NCBI RefSeq assembly: GCF_026898115.1
Contig: NZ_CP114036.1
Span: 62,001 to 126,000 of the forward strand
Direction: 5' to 3'
Source of the DNA: Streptomyces sp. S465
GTDB taxonomy: Bacteria; Actinomycetota; Actinomycetes; Streptomycetales; Streptomycetaceae
Length of the DNA stretch: 64,000 nt
Position 1 is the stretch's first letter. Each line of letters starts with the position of its first letter. Positions 18,611-27,074 of the stretch are shown piece by piece. Position numbers and translations under genes: made by a program. The notes beneath the pieces were generated by a model. That model was not told the origin of the DNA and did not search any database. It saw nothing but the letters and a program-made list of their open reading frames with translations.

Positions 18611-19933
18611 TCAGTCCGGTCTTTGCGACGGCGGTCCGAACACCTCGACGAAGTTGAGGGCGGCGTGCACCGCCAGCCGGCCCTCCTTCACCGGACGCCC
18701 GCGCAGTTGCTCGGCCTTCTTCACCCGGTACAGCACGGTGTTCTTGGCGATATGCAGCCGTTCGGCGACAGCCGAGACGGCACGGTCGTCGTCGAGGTAG
18801 GCGCTCAGCGTGCTCCGCAGCTCCGCCATCGCCGGGTCGTCGGCCGCAAGCGGCCCCAGCACCCGGGTCACGAACTCCGCCGCCGCGACCGGGTCGGCGT
18901 TCAGGAGGATCGGCAGCTCCAGCCGCTCGTAGTCGTACACGGGCCCCGGAGACCGTCCCACCCGGCCGGCCCGTTCGGCTGCCAGCGCCTCCTCGTGGGA
19001 GCGGCGGAAGCCGGCGAGGGCGTATCCGGGACGCCCCAGCGCGACGCGCAGATGCGGCGGGAGCCCCGGGTTCCGCGGCGCGGACTGCCGGTCCGGGCCC
19101 GGCGTGGGCGGACCGCTGACCCTGCCTCCCCACGCCCACAACTTGGCCGTGCCGGTGGGTACCAGCAGGACCGAGGAGCATCCGGCGGTCGTCAGCAGCC
19201 GCGTCGCGGCGTCGGCGAGTTCATCGGCGCCACCGGCCACTTCGGTGTCGGACCAGGCGATAAGCGCCAGATGGTGCACGGTCAGATCGTAGGAGAGTCG
19301 GCTCATGGCCACGTCGCGGTCGATCTTCCGGCCCGCGAGGATGTCCCGCACCATTTCCTGCCGGGCCGCCGCGGCACCGGCGAGCCAGCGGTCACGGGTG
19401 ACGGCAAACTCCTGTGCCATCAGGGCGCTCAGCGCGGCCATCCCTTCGAACAAGTCCGCGGACATCTGCCGCATGACCTCCGACTGACTCTCCGGGGGCA
19501 GATGGGCACCGCACCAGTCGAAGAGTCTGCCGAGGAAGTCCGAATGGAACAGTTGGACGCCCTGGAGCCCCACGTCCACCGACACACCCCTCGGTACGGC
19601 TTCCCTGACCAAGGCGGAGATCTCGCTGCGCAGAGCAGCGGGCGGAGTGTGGTCCCCCGACAGGGAGACGACGGCGGACAGAGCCAGGGCCTCGTAGGAA
19701 CGGCGCGGCCGGAAGTGGACGTACCGGACGTCGGAGAGACCGTGGACGTTCCGTCTGGCCGCCATGGCCTGGCCGGCCTCGATGGCCCACCCCGCCGCGG
19801 CGCGGCCGACCCGGGCGACCACCTCGGCGACCAGCATGGGATCGGACACGGCGGAGCCGATTACCGCCTCGTCCTCGGGCTGAAGCCGTACCAGCCATGC
19901 CCGCTCCCGGGCCCTGGTCCCGTCCGTGCTCAC
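18611..19933 (-). CDS. PucR-family transcriptional regulator
   Basis: Encodes 440 residues. The C-terminus holds the PucR helix-turn-helix (LRSTLSAYLDDDRAVSAVAERLHIAKNTVLYRVKKAEQLRGRPV), preceded by a GGDEF-like sensor region (HHLALIAWSDTE, RVALGRPGYALAGFRRSHEEALAAERAG). Such proteins regulate catabolic genes in actinobacteria. It lies immediately upstream of, and on the same strand as, the two-component monooxygenase with a 96-base gap, so it may control that operon and its own transcription. Confidence 0.9.
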   Translation of the reverse strand: MSTDGTRARERAWLVRLQPEDEAVIGSAVSDPMLVAEVVARVGRAAAGWAIEAGQAMAARRNVHGLSDVRYVHFRPRRSYEALALSAVVSLSGDHTPPAALRSEISALVREAVPRGVSVDVGLQGVQLFHSDFLGRLFDWCGAHLPPESQSEVMRQMSADLFEGMAALSALMAQEFAVTRDRWLAGAAAARQEMVRDILAGRKIDRDVAMSRLSYDLTVHHLALIAWSDTEVAGGADELADAATRLLTTAGCSSVLLVPTGTAKLWAWGGRVSGPPTPGPDRQSAPRNPGLPPHLRVALGRPGYALAGFRRSHEEALAAERAGRVGRSPGPVYDYERLELPILLNADPVAAAEFVTRVLGPLAADDPAMAELRSTLSAYLDDDRAVSAVAERLHIAKNTVLYRVKKAEQLRGRPVKEGRLAVHAALNFVEVFGPPSQRPD

Positions 19934-20101
19934 CGGGCGCTCCGGCGCATGGGCCGACTGTGACTCATCTTGCCTTCCCGTGTCCCCTCGTTGGCGAAGT
20001 GGAGTTCACGGCCGATGCGCGGTGGCCGACCGCGGGACCGGGTTGACGAGGAGGACATGCGGCTCATTGTAGCGGAAATTAATGAACAACGTTCATTTAA
20101 G

Positions 20102-20786
20102 AGAGTGTCTCACGTGACACGTTTCGCGAGCTTCTTGTAGCCGGTCAGAGCGGCGGCCAGGCCGAGGAAGGCGAGGACCACGCGGAGTTTGACGGGTCGG
20201 CGCCGCCGTGGTCCCCAGCGGGACCGGACGGCGGGTATGCCGCGGATGAGCGGCTCGAGGGCGAGGCTGTCGTGCATGTTCGCGCCGGACACGGCGACGC
20301 GGAGCGGGATGCCCTGGGCATCGGACAGCACATGCGGCTCGCTGCCCTTCTTACCGCGAACGACCGGGTTCGGCCCGGTCAGCGATCCTCCCTTTTGGCG
20401 CGAACGGAGGCCGCGTCGATGATCGCCGAGGTCCAGTCCACCTCGCCCCGGGCCCCGAGTTCGTCCAGCACCCGCCGGTGTGCAGCCGACGCCACAGGCC
20501 GGCCTCGGTCCGTACCGTGAAGCGGCGATGCGCGGTGGCGGGCGACGTGCCGAACGTCGGCGGCAGATGCAGCCAGGCACAGCCGCTGGTCAGCGCGTAC
20601 ACCACTGCCGTGAACACGGCCCGCTCGTCACACGGAGCGGTCCCACCACCTTGCGGACGAGCAGCGAACGACGGCAGCAACGGGGCGGCCAGCCCCCAGA
20701 GTCCATCAGAAACCAGACGCTTCGGCAGATCAGCACCCACGACCGGCATCATGCCGTACGAACATCACGTCACGTGAGAAACCTCT
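20102..20786 (-). mobile_element. IS5-family element, deletion derivative with terminal inverted repeats
   Basis: Near-matching terminal repeats bound the element: at the left AGAGTGTCTCACGTGAC (20102-20118) and at the right, on the other strand, AGAGGTTTCTCACGTGAC (about 20769-20786). The interior is about 650 bases and carries a broken transposase. No clear target duplication was confirmed; the left flank is TTA-rich. The right terminal repeat supplies the last codons of the DinB gene, so the element sits exactly at that gene's 3' end. Confidence 0.75.
20110..20752 (-). pseudogene. IS5-family transposase, frameshifted and internally deleted
   Basis: Starting at 20752 the ORF reads LVSDGLWGLAAPLLPSF, CDERAVFTAVVYALTSGCAWLHLPP and TAHRRFTVRTEAGLWRRLH, the N-terminal half of an IS5 transposase. 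The frame then changes; the other frame gives KKGSEPHVLSDAQGIPL, VAVSGANMHDSLALEPLIRGIPAV and RRRRPVKLR. That is followed at once by FLGLAAALTGYKKLAKRVT, which is normally the protein's last segment; the intervening DKAYD-to-IERTI/NRWRxxERTI catalytic portion is missing. So the element cannot transpose on its own. Confidence 0.85.
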
Positions 20787-21369
20787 GAGCCTTGATGGGT
20801 GCGGCTGTCCTGGCAGCCTGCTCGATCTTCGCGCAGTGGGCTGCACGGGCTTGCTCGTCGATCTGCTCCTCGTTTTCGGCGCGCACCCCGGTCCGGCCGT
20901 CGAGGCCCTCGCGCAGGATATCGGCGTGCCCGGCATGCCGGATGGTCTCGCCGAGAACATGGACCATGATGGCGAACAGGTTCGTGTTGGGATAAGGCTC
21001 CGGCCACCACGGCACGTGGCCGGGGGCATCGAGGGCAAGCTCGTTGATCGTCGCGTCCGAGTGTTCCCACGTGCGCCGGTAGAACCCGATGATCTGATCG
21101 CGGGTCTCGTCCTCGGTCGCCCACAGATCGCTGCCGTTGTAGTCCTGCCACCGGGGCAGCGGTTCCGGGGAAGGGCGGTCGAAGACCTCGCCGAAGTACC
21201 TGGCCTCGACGGTGGCCACGTGTTTGACCAGGCCGAGGAGGTTGGTCCCGGTCGCTGTCAAAGGTCGGCGGGCGTCGTATTCGGACAAGCCGTCGAGTTT
21301 CCAGAGCAGCGCCTTGCGGTCCCGCCGCAGTCTTCCGTGCAGGTTGTCTTTCGCGAATTCATCGATCAT
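20770..21369 (-). CDS. DinB-family (DUF664) protein
   Basis: Encodes 199 residues of the DinB/YfiT-like four-helix bundle superfamily: LRRDRKALLWKLDGLSEYDARRPLTATGTNLLGLVKHVATVEARYFGEVF is the DUF664 N-terminus, and NLFAIMVHVLGETIRHAGHADILREGLDG holds the histidines of the possible metal site. Function is unknown; relatives include mycothiol- or bacillithiol-dependent detoxification enzymes. ATG 21369 fits the family start. The last residues (RFLT) are encoded by the terminal repeat of an adjacent IS5 element, so the natural C-terminus has been slightly altered. Confidence 0.85.
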   Translation of the reverse strand: MIDEFAKDNLHGRLRRDRKALLWKLDGLSEYDARRPLTATGTNLLGLVKHVATVEARYFGEVFDRPSPEPLPRWQDYNGSDLWATEDETRDQIIGFYRRTWEHSDATINELALDAPGHVPWWPEPYPNTNLFAIMVHVLGETIRHAGHADILREGLDGRTGVRAENEEQIDEQARAAHCAKIEQAARTAAPIKAQRFLT

Positions 21370-21689
21370 GCGGCATGAGCCTGCCATGGGCTGCTCGTGG
21401 TCTCAACGGCACGCGAACGCCACAGCCGGTCGAGCCGCCGGACCTCCTCCCGGACGGTCCCGGTCGGGAGGGCGGCGGGCCCGACCGGTTCCGCCTCGGT
21501 CGCCACCAGCTTCGACAGCGATCGGATCAGGCGCAGGATCGCGGCGTGGTCGAGCCGGTCCTCCCTGCCGAAGGTGTAGAGCACCTTCGGCACCGACCGG
21601 CCGACGGCCGGGTCCGCCTGATGGTGGGCCGGGTGGAGGTAGCGGACGGTGCCGGACTTGCTCGTCTTCTTGGTGGTCCTCACATACAT
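21366..21689 (-). pseudogene. IS1634-like transposase, N-terminal fragment
   Basis: The first 80 residues (MYVRTTKKTSKSGTVRYLHPAHH, VLYTFGREDRLDHAAILRLIRSLSKLV) match the N-terminus of IS1634/ISL-like transposases, which begin with MYVR and continue to a FGRED/GR block. Family members exceed 400 residues; here only about 107 codons remain before a stop overlapping the DinB start region. No DDE motif is present. A relic that lost its 3' part, probably when the DinB region was joined to it. Confidence 0.7.
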
Positions 21690-21739
21690 GACTACGACCC
21701 GTTCGAACGAGCGGCCCGTCAGGTGTCTCAGACGGCCAC

Positions 21740-21865
21740 GGCCGCCGCCGGTAAAGCGCGCACCACACGGTCCCCGCGTCAGCCCCGTTCACCTTCACCC
21801 GCGCGATGTCGTGTACCTCACCGAGGCCCAGCCAGGTGCCGAGCCGACTGATCGGGTCGGTGATC
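21740..21865 (-). pseudogene. Glycoside hydrolase C-terminal scrap (rhamnosidase/GH2-like)
   Basis: A single minus-strand frame reads ITDPISRLGTWLGLGEVHDI then ARVKVNGADAGTVW. The pattern hydrophobic-LGEV-xDIA-xVxVNGxxxGxxW is the typical carbohydrate-binding-like C-terminal block of GH106, GH2 and related enzymes. No start and no catalytic domain are present, and it fades into the region of the IS1634 relic. Assignment to a specific family is tentative. Confidence 0.45.
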
Positions 21866-22021
21866 GCTTCCGTTCACGGCCAGTGGCAGGCGAATGGCAG
21901 GCGCCGTTGGCGTGCGGTCGTGAGGAGTCGGGCAGCGCGGAGAACAGCCGCAGCCTCCCACGGCAGCAGCGACCGGCAAGTCGAGGTCCGTGGCTTCCGG
22001 GTCGAGACAGCGTGACGGCGG

Positions 22022-22044
22022 TGGTGCCGGCCGGGCCGGCACCA
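22022..22044 (-). terminator. Strong hairpin after the membrane glycosyltransferase gene
   Basis: An 11-bp perfect inverted repeat with a one-base centre (TGGTGCCGGCC / GGCCGGCACCA) lies 22 bases past the stop of the minus-strand glycosyltransferase gene. In RNA the inner pairs would open to form a loop. GC-rich hairpins without U-tracts act as terminators in Streptomyces. Confidence 0.6.
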
Positions 22045-22065
22045 GTCGCGGTCAACCAGTCGCGG

Positions 22066-23595
22066 TCACCTCATCACCCCACCGCTCGCTCCAGGGCTGT
22101 TGGATCCAGGACCGGCCTTCAAAGACGGGTCGTGGTCTCGGACATAGACGGTGACTCGCGCCCCGTTGACATGGGTTGTTCCGTACGCGCGGAAGTGGCG
22201 CCGCAGGATGCGTGTTTTCGCTTCCTCCTGCGGGTTGGTCGGCGAGTGCGCACCCGCCGCGCGGACCGCGACGATCCGGTCGAATTCCAGCATGCGTGCC
22301 GCAATATCCTGGGCGGGAAGCTCGACACCTGCAAGTGTGTTCGACGATACGGGATCCTGCGCCAGGGCGAGATCTGTCAGAAAACGGGTGTCCTCGGGGT
22401 TGGCCGCGGTCAAGATCCGGTGCTGGCCGGAGAGATAGAGCAGCCCGTCGCCGGGACGGCCTTCCCTGCGTACGGCGGCGCCGATGGCGGTGACGTCATT
22501 GCTCCGGCTCTGGGGCGTCCTCAGCGACAGGCTCGACGGGACGAGCGCGGCCAGTACGGCAACCACCGCGATCCACACCGTGCGGGAAGACCGCTGCACC
22601 AGGTGGAAGTAATCCATCCAGCCACCCAGCAGCAACGCGATTCCGATATTGCTGTAGAGCACATACCGGTCGACGAAAAGGGGCTTGACCAGTGAGGTGA
22701 TCAGCAGCAGAAGGCCCGGAAGCACAAGAATCGGCACAGCCAGCACGGAAAGCCGCACGGGCCCCCTCACCCCCAGAGGCCATCGGGCACACGCCACGCC
22801 CACGACCGCCACAACCAGGAAATAACGAAGCCGCACCGGTCCGCCGATCCAGGAGATCTGCCCCGACTGCCCCGCACTGCGGATCGCCAGCGGCAACAGC
22901 CCGGCCACAACACCCGCGGCGGCCACACTCCACGCCCTCAGCACCGGACGTGGCACACGGGAGACAACCAGTGTGACGCCGTGTGCGACCAGGGCGAGGA
23001 CCGCGAACTCATGGAGCAGACAGGCCAGCAGCATGGTGGAGCCATAGACCGCCCACCGCCACCGGGCGCGATGCGGGACGCTGGCCACGAGCGCATAGGT
23101 GGCCCAGGTGACCAGGGCACAGACCATGGCATACGAGCGGCCTTCCTGCGCGTACTTCTGTACCTGGGGAAGGAGCGGAAACACCAGCCCGGCCAGCAGC
23201 CCGGCGCGGGGTCCCGCCAGGCGTAGCCCCAGAAGCCCGACTCCGCTCGCCGCCACGGACATTGCCAGCACAGACGGCAGCCGCAACGTCAGGAGCCCTC
23301 CGCCGAAGAGACCGAAGATCTCATGCATCACGGCGTAGTAGAGGGCATGGACCAGATCAATATGCTGGGCGGTGTGCCATATCTGTGAAAGATCGCGGTG
23401 CGCGAGCTGATAGGTGACGGACTCGTCCCCCCACATGGTGTTCTTCCTGCGGATACCCCAGAGCCCCAGAGCGATGGTCAGCGCCAAGGGCGCGATGACG
23501 ACAACGGCTCTGGCCGGGCTCGGTGATTGCCGACGGGCGGGTACGGGAGGGGAACCCGTCCTGACCACGGCCGGGGCATGTTCATCAAGGGACAT
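22066..23595 (-). CDS. Membrane glycosyltransferase (GT39-like)
   Basis: Encodes 509 residues with about ten hydrophobic segments (the first, VVVIAPLALTIALGLWGI, then LLTLRLPSVLAMSVAASGVGLLGLRLAG and several from residue 150 to 370). The first extracytoplasmic loop contains RKNTMWGDESVTYQLAHRDL, with the acidic DE pair characteristic of the GT-C fold GT39/ArnT-like dolichyl- or polyprenyl-phosphate-sugar transferases. PQVQKYAQEGRSYAM is another block common in these proteins. It probably transfers a sugar to a cell-surface acceptor. It is divergent from a two-component system. Specific donor and acceptor are not predictable. Confidence 0.85.
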   Translation of the reverse strand: MSLDEHAPAVVRTGSPPVPARRQSPSPARAVVVIAPLALTIALGLWGIRRKNTMWGDESVTYQLAHRDLSQIWHTAQHIDLVHALYYAVMHEIFGLFGGGLLTLRLPSVLAMSVAASGVGLLGLRLAGPRAGLLAGLVFPLLPQVQKYAQEGRSYAMVCALVTWATYALVASVPHRARWRWAVYGSTMLLACLLHEFAVLALVAHGVTLVVSRVPRPVLRAWSVAAAGVVAGLLPLAIRSAGQSGQISWIGGPVRLRYFLVVAVVGVACARWPLGVRGPVRLSVLAVPILVLPGLLLLITSLVKPLFVDRYVLYSNIGIALLLGGWMDYFHLVQRSSRTVWIAVVAVLAALVPSSLSLRTPQSRSNDVTAIGAAVRREGRPGDGLLYLSGQHRILTAANPEDTRFLTDLALAQDPVSSNTLAGVELPAQDIAARMLEFDRIVAVRAAGAHSPTNPQEEAKTRILRRHFRAYGTTHVNGARVTVYVRDHDPSLKAGPGSNSPGASGGVMR

Positions 23596-23723
23596 CGGCG
23601 ACAGGGCCTTTCAGCAGTGGCGAACACACTCCGCCAGCGTGGCCGGACCCCATTGACCCGTTGCTGACCCAACCTGACCGGCCGATCAGGAAGGCGGACC
23701 GGCGCTGTGCGAGGCTGCACCCC

Positions 23724-24404
23724 ATGCGCATCCTGGTGATCGAAGATGAGGTGGACCTTGCCCACACCCTGCACACCGGTCTGACCGCCGAGGGCTACAG
23801 CGTCGACCTCGCCCACGACGGCCGGCAGGGACTGTGGATGGCCCGGACCGGCGAATACGCCCTTGTCGTACTGGACTTGATGCTGCCGGGACTCAACGGC
23901 TACAAGGTCTGCGCCCAGCTGCGCCGGGAGGGCAACGCGACCCCCATCCTGGTACTCACCGCCAAGGACGGGGAGTGGGATCAGACAGAGGCCCTGGACA
24001 CGGGGGCCGATGACTACCTGGCCAAACCCTTCTCCTACATGGTGCTCGTCGCACGGCTGCGGGCCCTGGTCAGACGAGCCGCCACGGCCGCCCCGCCCGT
24101 CCTTGCCGTGGGCGACCTCTCGTTGGATGTCGCCGGCCGGGTCTGCCGCCGGGCCGGGACCCGGGTGGAACTCACACCCCGGGAGTTCGCCGTGCTGGAG
24201 CTGCTGGCCCGCCGGGCGGGCCAGGCGGTCTCCAAAACGGATCTGCTCTATCACGCGTGGCCCGACGACGCCCAGGATCCCAACCTGGTGGAGGCGCGCG
24301 TCAGCGCCCTCCGCAAGAAGGTGGACACCGCGTTCCACCGGAAGTCCCTGCAGACCGTACGGGGTACCGGCTACCGGCTGGTGGACGACCGTGAACGCGA
24401 CTGA
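23724..24404 (+). CDS. OmpR-family response regulator
   Basis: Encodes 226 residues. The receiver domain shows the acidic pair in VIEDEVDLA, the phosphorylation aspartate in VVLDLMLPGLNGYKV (about residue 51) and the lysine in DDYLAKPFSY. The C-terminal OmpR/PhoB winged helix includes VELTPREFAVLELLARRAGQAVSKTDLLYHAW and NLVEARVSALRKKVD. ATG 23724 starts exactly at the conserved MRILVIED, so the longer frame is rejected. It overlaps the sensor kinase by 14 bases and diverges from the membrane glycosyltransferase gene, which may be part of its regulon. Confidence 0.95.
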   Translation: MRILVIEDEVDLAHTLHTGLTAEGYSVDLAHDGRQGLWMARTGEYALVVLDLMLPGLNGYKVCAQLRREGNATPILVLTAKDGEWDQTEALDTGADDYLAKPFSYMVLVARLRALVRRAATAAPPVLAVGDLSLDVAGRVCRRAGTRVELTPREFAVLELLARRAGQAVSKTDLLYHAWPDDAQDPNLVEARVSALRKKVDTAFHRKSLQTVRGTGYRLVDDRERD

Positions 24405-25866
24405 GCCGCGACGCCGCTGGCGGCCGCGTTCGGTACGAGCCCGCGCGGCCCTGGCCGCCGCCGCGGCCGCCGCCGTCATCCTGGTCGGTACCGGCTGGTG
24501 GGTACACCGCGACGTCTACCGTGAGGGCACGCGGATCGCCGAGAAGCAAGCCCAGGAGCAGCTCTGGGCCCTCGTCGATCAGCTGAACGAGGGTGTGGTG
24601 CCCGTTCGCAGAAGCGCCGTGCCGTACGAGGTCGTCGCGAGCGGCCGGCGCTCCGCTGTCGCCTACGGCGGAGGCATGGACGATCTCGATCCCGGCACCC
24701 GCCATGTGCTGCCCGCCCCATCGCAGGCCAAGGACTCCGCGCTCTTGACGATCCGTCCCATCCGTATACCGGTGCGCCGCGACGACAACCCCAGGGACGG
24801 GTCCGATATGGCCGGCCGGACCTACATGGTCATGTCCGCCGATATCAGCGCCGATGAACTGAGCAGCGACAAAGCCGCCGCTCTGGGCGTCGCCGCCGAC
24901 GCCAAGCTGCGGGTCTATGTGGTAGTGCTCCCCCACACGGCCGAGGCAGTCACCAAGACCACCGACCGCCTGCTGCTGCGGGCCGGGCTCGTCAGCCTCG
25001 TTCTGATCGGCGCCGTCGCCTACTTCGCCGTCCGCATCGCGCTGCGGCCGGTCGAAGCCATCCGCGTCCTCACCGCCTCGGTCACCGCGAGCGACCCCCG
25101 CGAACGCGTCACCGTCCCCGCCACGGGACACGAGATCACCGCCCTGGCCACCACCATCAACACCACCCTCCAACGCCTCGACAACGCCGCCGCCCAGCAA
25201 CGCCGCTTCGTCGCGGACGCCGCCCACGAACTGCGCAGCCCCCTCACCACACTGCTGGCCAGCCTGGAAGTCGCGCTCGCCTACCCGGAACGCACCGACT
25301 GGCCCACCGCGGCCACCACCGCCGCACGACAGACCCGCCGCCTCCAAGCCCTCGCCGAGGACCTGCTGCTCCTCGCCCGCCTCGACACCCGCACCCCCGC
25401 AGCCGACCCCGAAACCGTCGACCTGACAGCCCTCGCCTCCCGGCTGACCGAGCAATACCCCCTCACCGCACGGCCGTTGACCCTCACCTGCGACAGCACC
25501 GCCCCCGCACACGTACACGGAAACCCCGACGAATACGAACGGCTGCTGCGCAACCTCATCGACAACGCCGCCCGCCACGCCGCACACCGCATCCAGGTCA
25601 CCGTCCGAAACCAGGACGCCTGGGTCGTCCTCACGGTGCACGACGACGGACCGGGCGTGGCCACCGAGGACGCCGAGCGCATCTTCGAACGCTTCGTCCG
25701 GCTCGACGACGCCCGCTCCCGCGACCACGGCGGCACCGGCCTGGGCCTCGCCATCGCCCGCGACCTGGCCCACCGCCACCGAGGCACCCTCACCCTCACC
25801 CCCCGGACCCTCGGAGCATGCTTCCAGCTACGCCTTCCCCGAGCCCCCGCCCCGGCCGAGAAATGA
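24391..25866 (+). CDS. Sensor histidine kinase
   Basis: Encodes 491 residues from GTG 24391, within the end of the response regulator gene. It has a TM segment near residues 18-37 (AALAAAAAAAVILVGTGWWV), an extracytoplasmic region of about 150 residues, a second TM (AGLVSLVLIGAVAYFAVRI), a HAMP-like linker (LRPVEAIRVLTASV), the dimerization H-box FVADAAHELRSPLTTLLASLEVAL, and ATP-binding boxes (NLIDNAARHA, DDGPGV, GGTGLGLAIA). The signal it senses is unknown. The two genes form a classical cis-encoded pair. Confidence 0.95.
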   Translation: MNATEPRRRWRPRSVRARAALAAAAAAAVILVGTGWWVHRDVYREGTRIAEKQAQEQLWALVDQLNEGVVPVRRSAVPYEVVASGRRSAVAYGGGMDDLDPGTRHVLPAPSQAKDSALLTIRPIRIPVRRDDNPRDGSDMAGRTYMVMSADISADELSSDKAAALGVAADAKLRVYVVVLPHTAEAVTKTTDRLLLRAGLVSLVLIGAVAYFAVRIALRPVEAIRVLTASVTASDPRERVTVPATGHEITALATTINTTLQRLDNAAAQQRRFVADAAHELRSPLTTLLASLEVALAYPERTDWPTAATTAARQTRRLQALAEDLLLLARLDTRTPAADPETVDLTALASRLTEQYPLTARPLTLTCDSTAPAHVHGNPDEYERLLRNLIDNAARHAAHRIQVTVRNQDAWVVLTVHDDGPGVATEDAERIFERFVRLDDARSRDHGGTGLGLAIARDLAHRHRGTLTLTPRTLGACFQLRLPRAPAPAEK

Positions 25867-25899
25867 CGCGCTTCACCGCGGCAGCCCTTCGGAACCGGA

Positions 25900-26135
25900 A
25901 GACCACCAGATGACCACGTGGCCGGCCGACTCCGCGCGGCCGGCCTCGCCGCGATCGCCGGCCTCGGCTTCGTCGGCCTCGACGGCGGTGGCGACGACAG
26001 CAGCGGCCGGGCGGTCATCACCGGCTGGCAGAAGCCCAGGGGCAAGAAGCTCCCGCCCGCGAAGAAGCAGGTCAACCAGCTGATCGCCGCAGAACGAGCC
26101 GTTTGCGAACACGCCTTCGCAGACCTGACCCACGG
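25900..26135 (+). pseudogene. DDE transposase C-terminal scrap
   Basis: The reading AGRLRAAGLAAIAGLGFVGL, VITGWQKPRGKKLPPAKKQV and NQLIAAERAVCEHAFADL is the C-terminal end of an IS5/DDE_Tnp_4-type transposase, in which the acidic residue of RAxxEHAFADLK closes the catalytic triad. The rest of the transposase is absent upstream, where the sensor kinase gene ends only a few tens of bases away. It lies 3' of the kinase gene and convergent with the SDR gene. Confidence 0.65.
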
Positions 26136-26164
26136 CGGGTCAGGTGCGTTGCTGAGACGTCGTG

Positions 26165-26953
26165 TCAGGCGGTCTTGACAGCTCCAGCGTCCATCAGCAG
26201 GTCCGTGCCGGACATGCTGGCCGCCAGCGGTGAGGCAAGGTAGGCGACGGCCGTGGCGACCTCGGACGGTTCGAGCAGGCGGCCGGTGGTCATGCCCATC
26301 GAGGCCGGGATCTGAGCCAGCAACTGCTCCTGGCTGATCCCCATGGAGCGGGCCAGCTCCGCGCCGTAGCCATCCGGGCTCTCCCACATCGCGGTACGCA
26401 CCGCGCCCGGCGAGATGGTGTTGACGCGCACGCCCTGCGGTCCGAACTCCTCTGCCAGTGCCTTGCCGAAGGCGGTCAGCGCGGCCTTGGCAGTGGTGTA
26501 GGGGACGGGCCCGGCATGCGGCATCCGGGCGCCGTTGGAGGAGATGTTGACCAGCGCCCCGCGGCGGCGCAGCAGGCTGGGCAACGCCGCCCGGCTGGTC
26601 CGCACGGCGGCCAGGAAGTTCAGGTCGAGGGACTGTTGCCACTGCTGGTCGGTGAAGGAGAGGAAGCCGCCGGTCTGGCCCTCTCCGCTGTCGCCGCCGC
26701 CGACGTTGTTGACGAGCAGGTCGAGGTCGCCGAACTCGGTGGTGGCGCGGTCGATCAGCTGGGCGGGGGCGTCGGGAGTCAGCAGGTCCACCGGTACGGC
26801 CAGGGCGCCGGTCTCCTTCAGCTCCGGGGTGATGGTGCGGGCGGCGGCCACCACGCGCACGCCTTCGGCGATGAGCGTTTGGACGGTGGCCAGTCCGATG
26901 CCGCGGCTCGCGCCGGTGACCACGGCGGTGGTGTTCTTCAGCTGCAGATCCAT
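26165..26953 (-). CDS. SDR-family oxidoreductase
   Basis: Encodes 262 residues of a classical short-chain dehydrogenase/reductase. Seen are the nucleotide-binding TGASRGIGLA near residue 12, NNVGGG (the NNAG block), the catalytic serine region LVNISSNGA, the YTTAKAAL catalytic Tyr-x3-Lys pair and the PG motif NTISPGAVRTAMW. ATG 26953 follows AGGAGCG with good spacing; the longer frame has no such site. It diverges from a TetR gene and is the evident target of that regulator. The substrate is not predictable. Confidence 0.92.
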   Translation of the reverse strand: MDLQLKNTTAVVTGASRGIGLATVQTLIAEGVRVVAAARTITPELKETGALAVPVDLLTPDAPAQLIDRATTEFGDLDLLVNNVGGGDSGEGQTGGFLSFTDQQWQQSLDLNFLAAVRTSRAALPSLLRRRGALVNISSNGARMPHAGPVPYTTAKAALTAFGKALAEEFGPQGVRVNTISPGAVRTAMWESPDGYGAELARSMGISQEQLLAQIPASMGMTTGRLLEPSEVATAVAYLASPLAASMSGTDLLMDAGAVKTA

Positions 26954-27016
26954 GAGTGCGCTCCTGTCGGGGCAAGGAACCAATCGCTACTCCAGCGACG
27001 CCGTAAAGCTAGTAGA

Positions 27017-27034
27017 TGCAACATCAGTGATGCA
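27017..27034. promoter_or_regulatory. Palindromic operator between SDR and TetR genes
   Basis: The bases TGCAACATCAGTGATGCA contain the exact palindrome CATCAGTGATG at 27022-27032 flanked on both sides by TGCA. It lies centrally between the divergent SDR and TetR starts, as expected for an autoregulatory TetR operator. Confidence 0.5.
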
Positions 27035-27074
27035 AGTAGCCGGGGTTTGGCGTCCTGGATGTACTGTCGCGTTC

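Noticed and set aside
17636..19963. 775-codon plus-strand ORF opposite the monooxygenase and PucR genes
   Set aside because: Antisense shadow spanning two real genes and their gap; composition dominated by Gly/Arg/His.
24301..25779. 492-codon minus-strand ORF opposite the sensor kinase
   Set aside because: Gly/Val-rich shadow of a kinase gene whose motifs are all on the plus strand.
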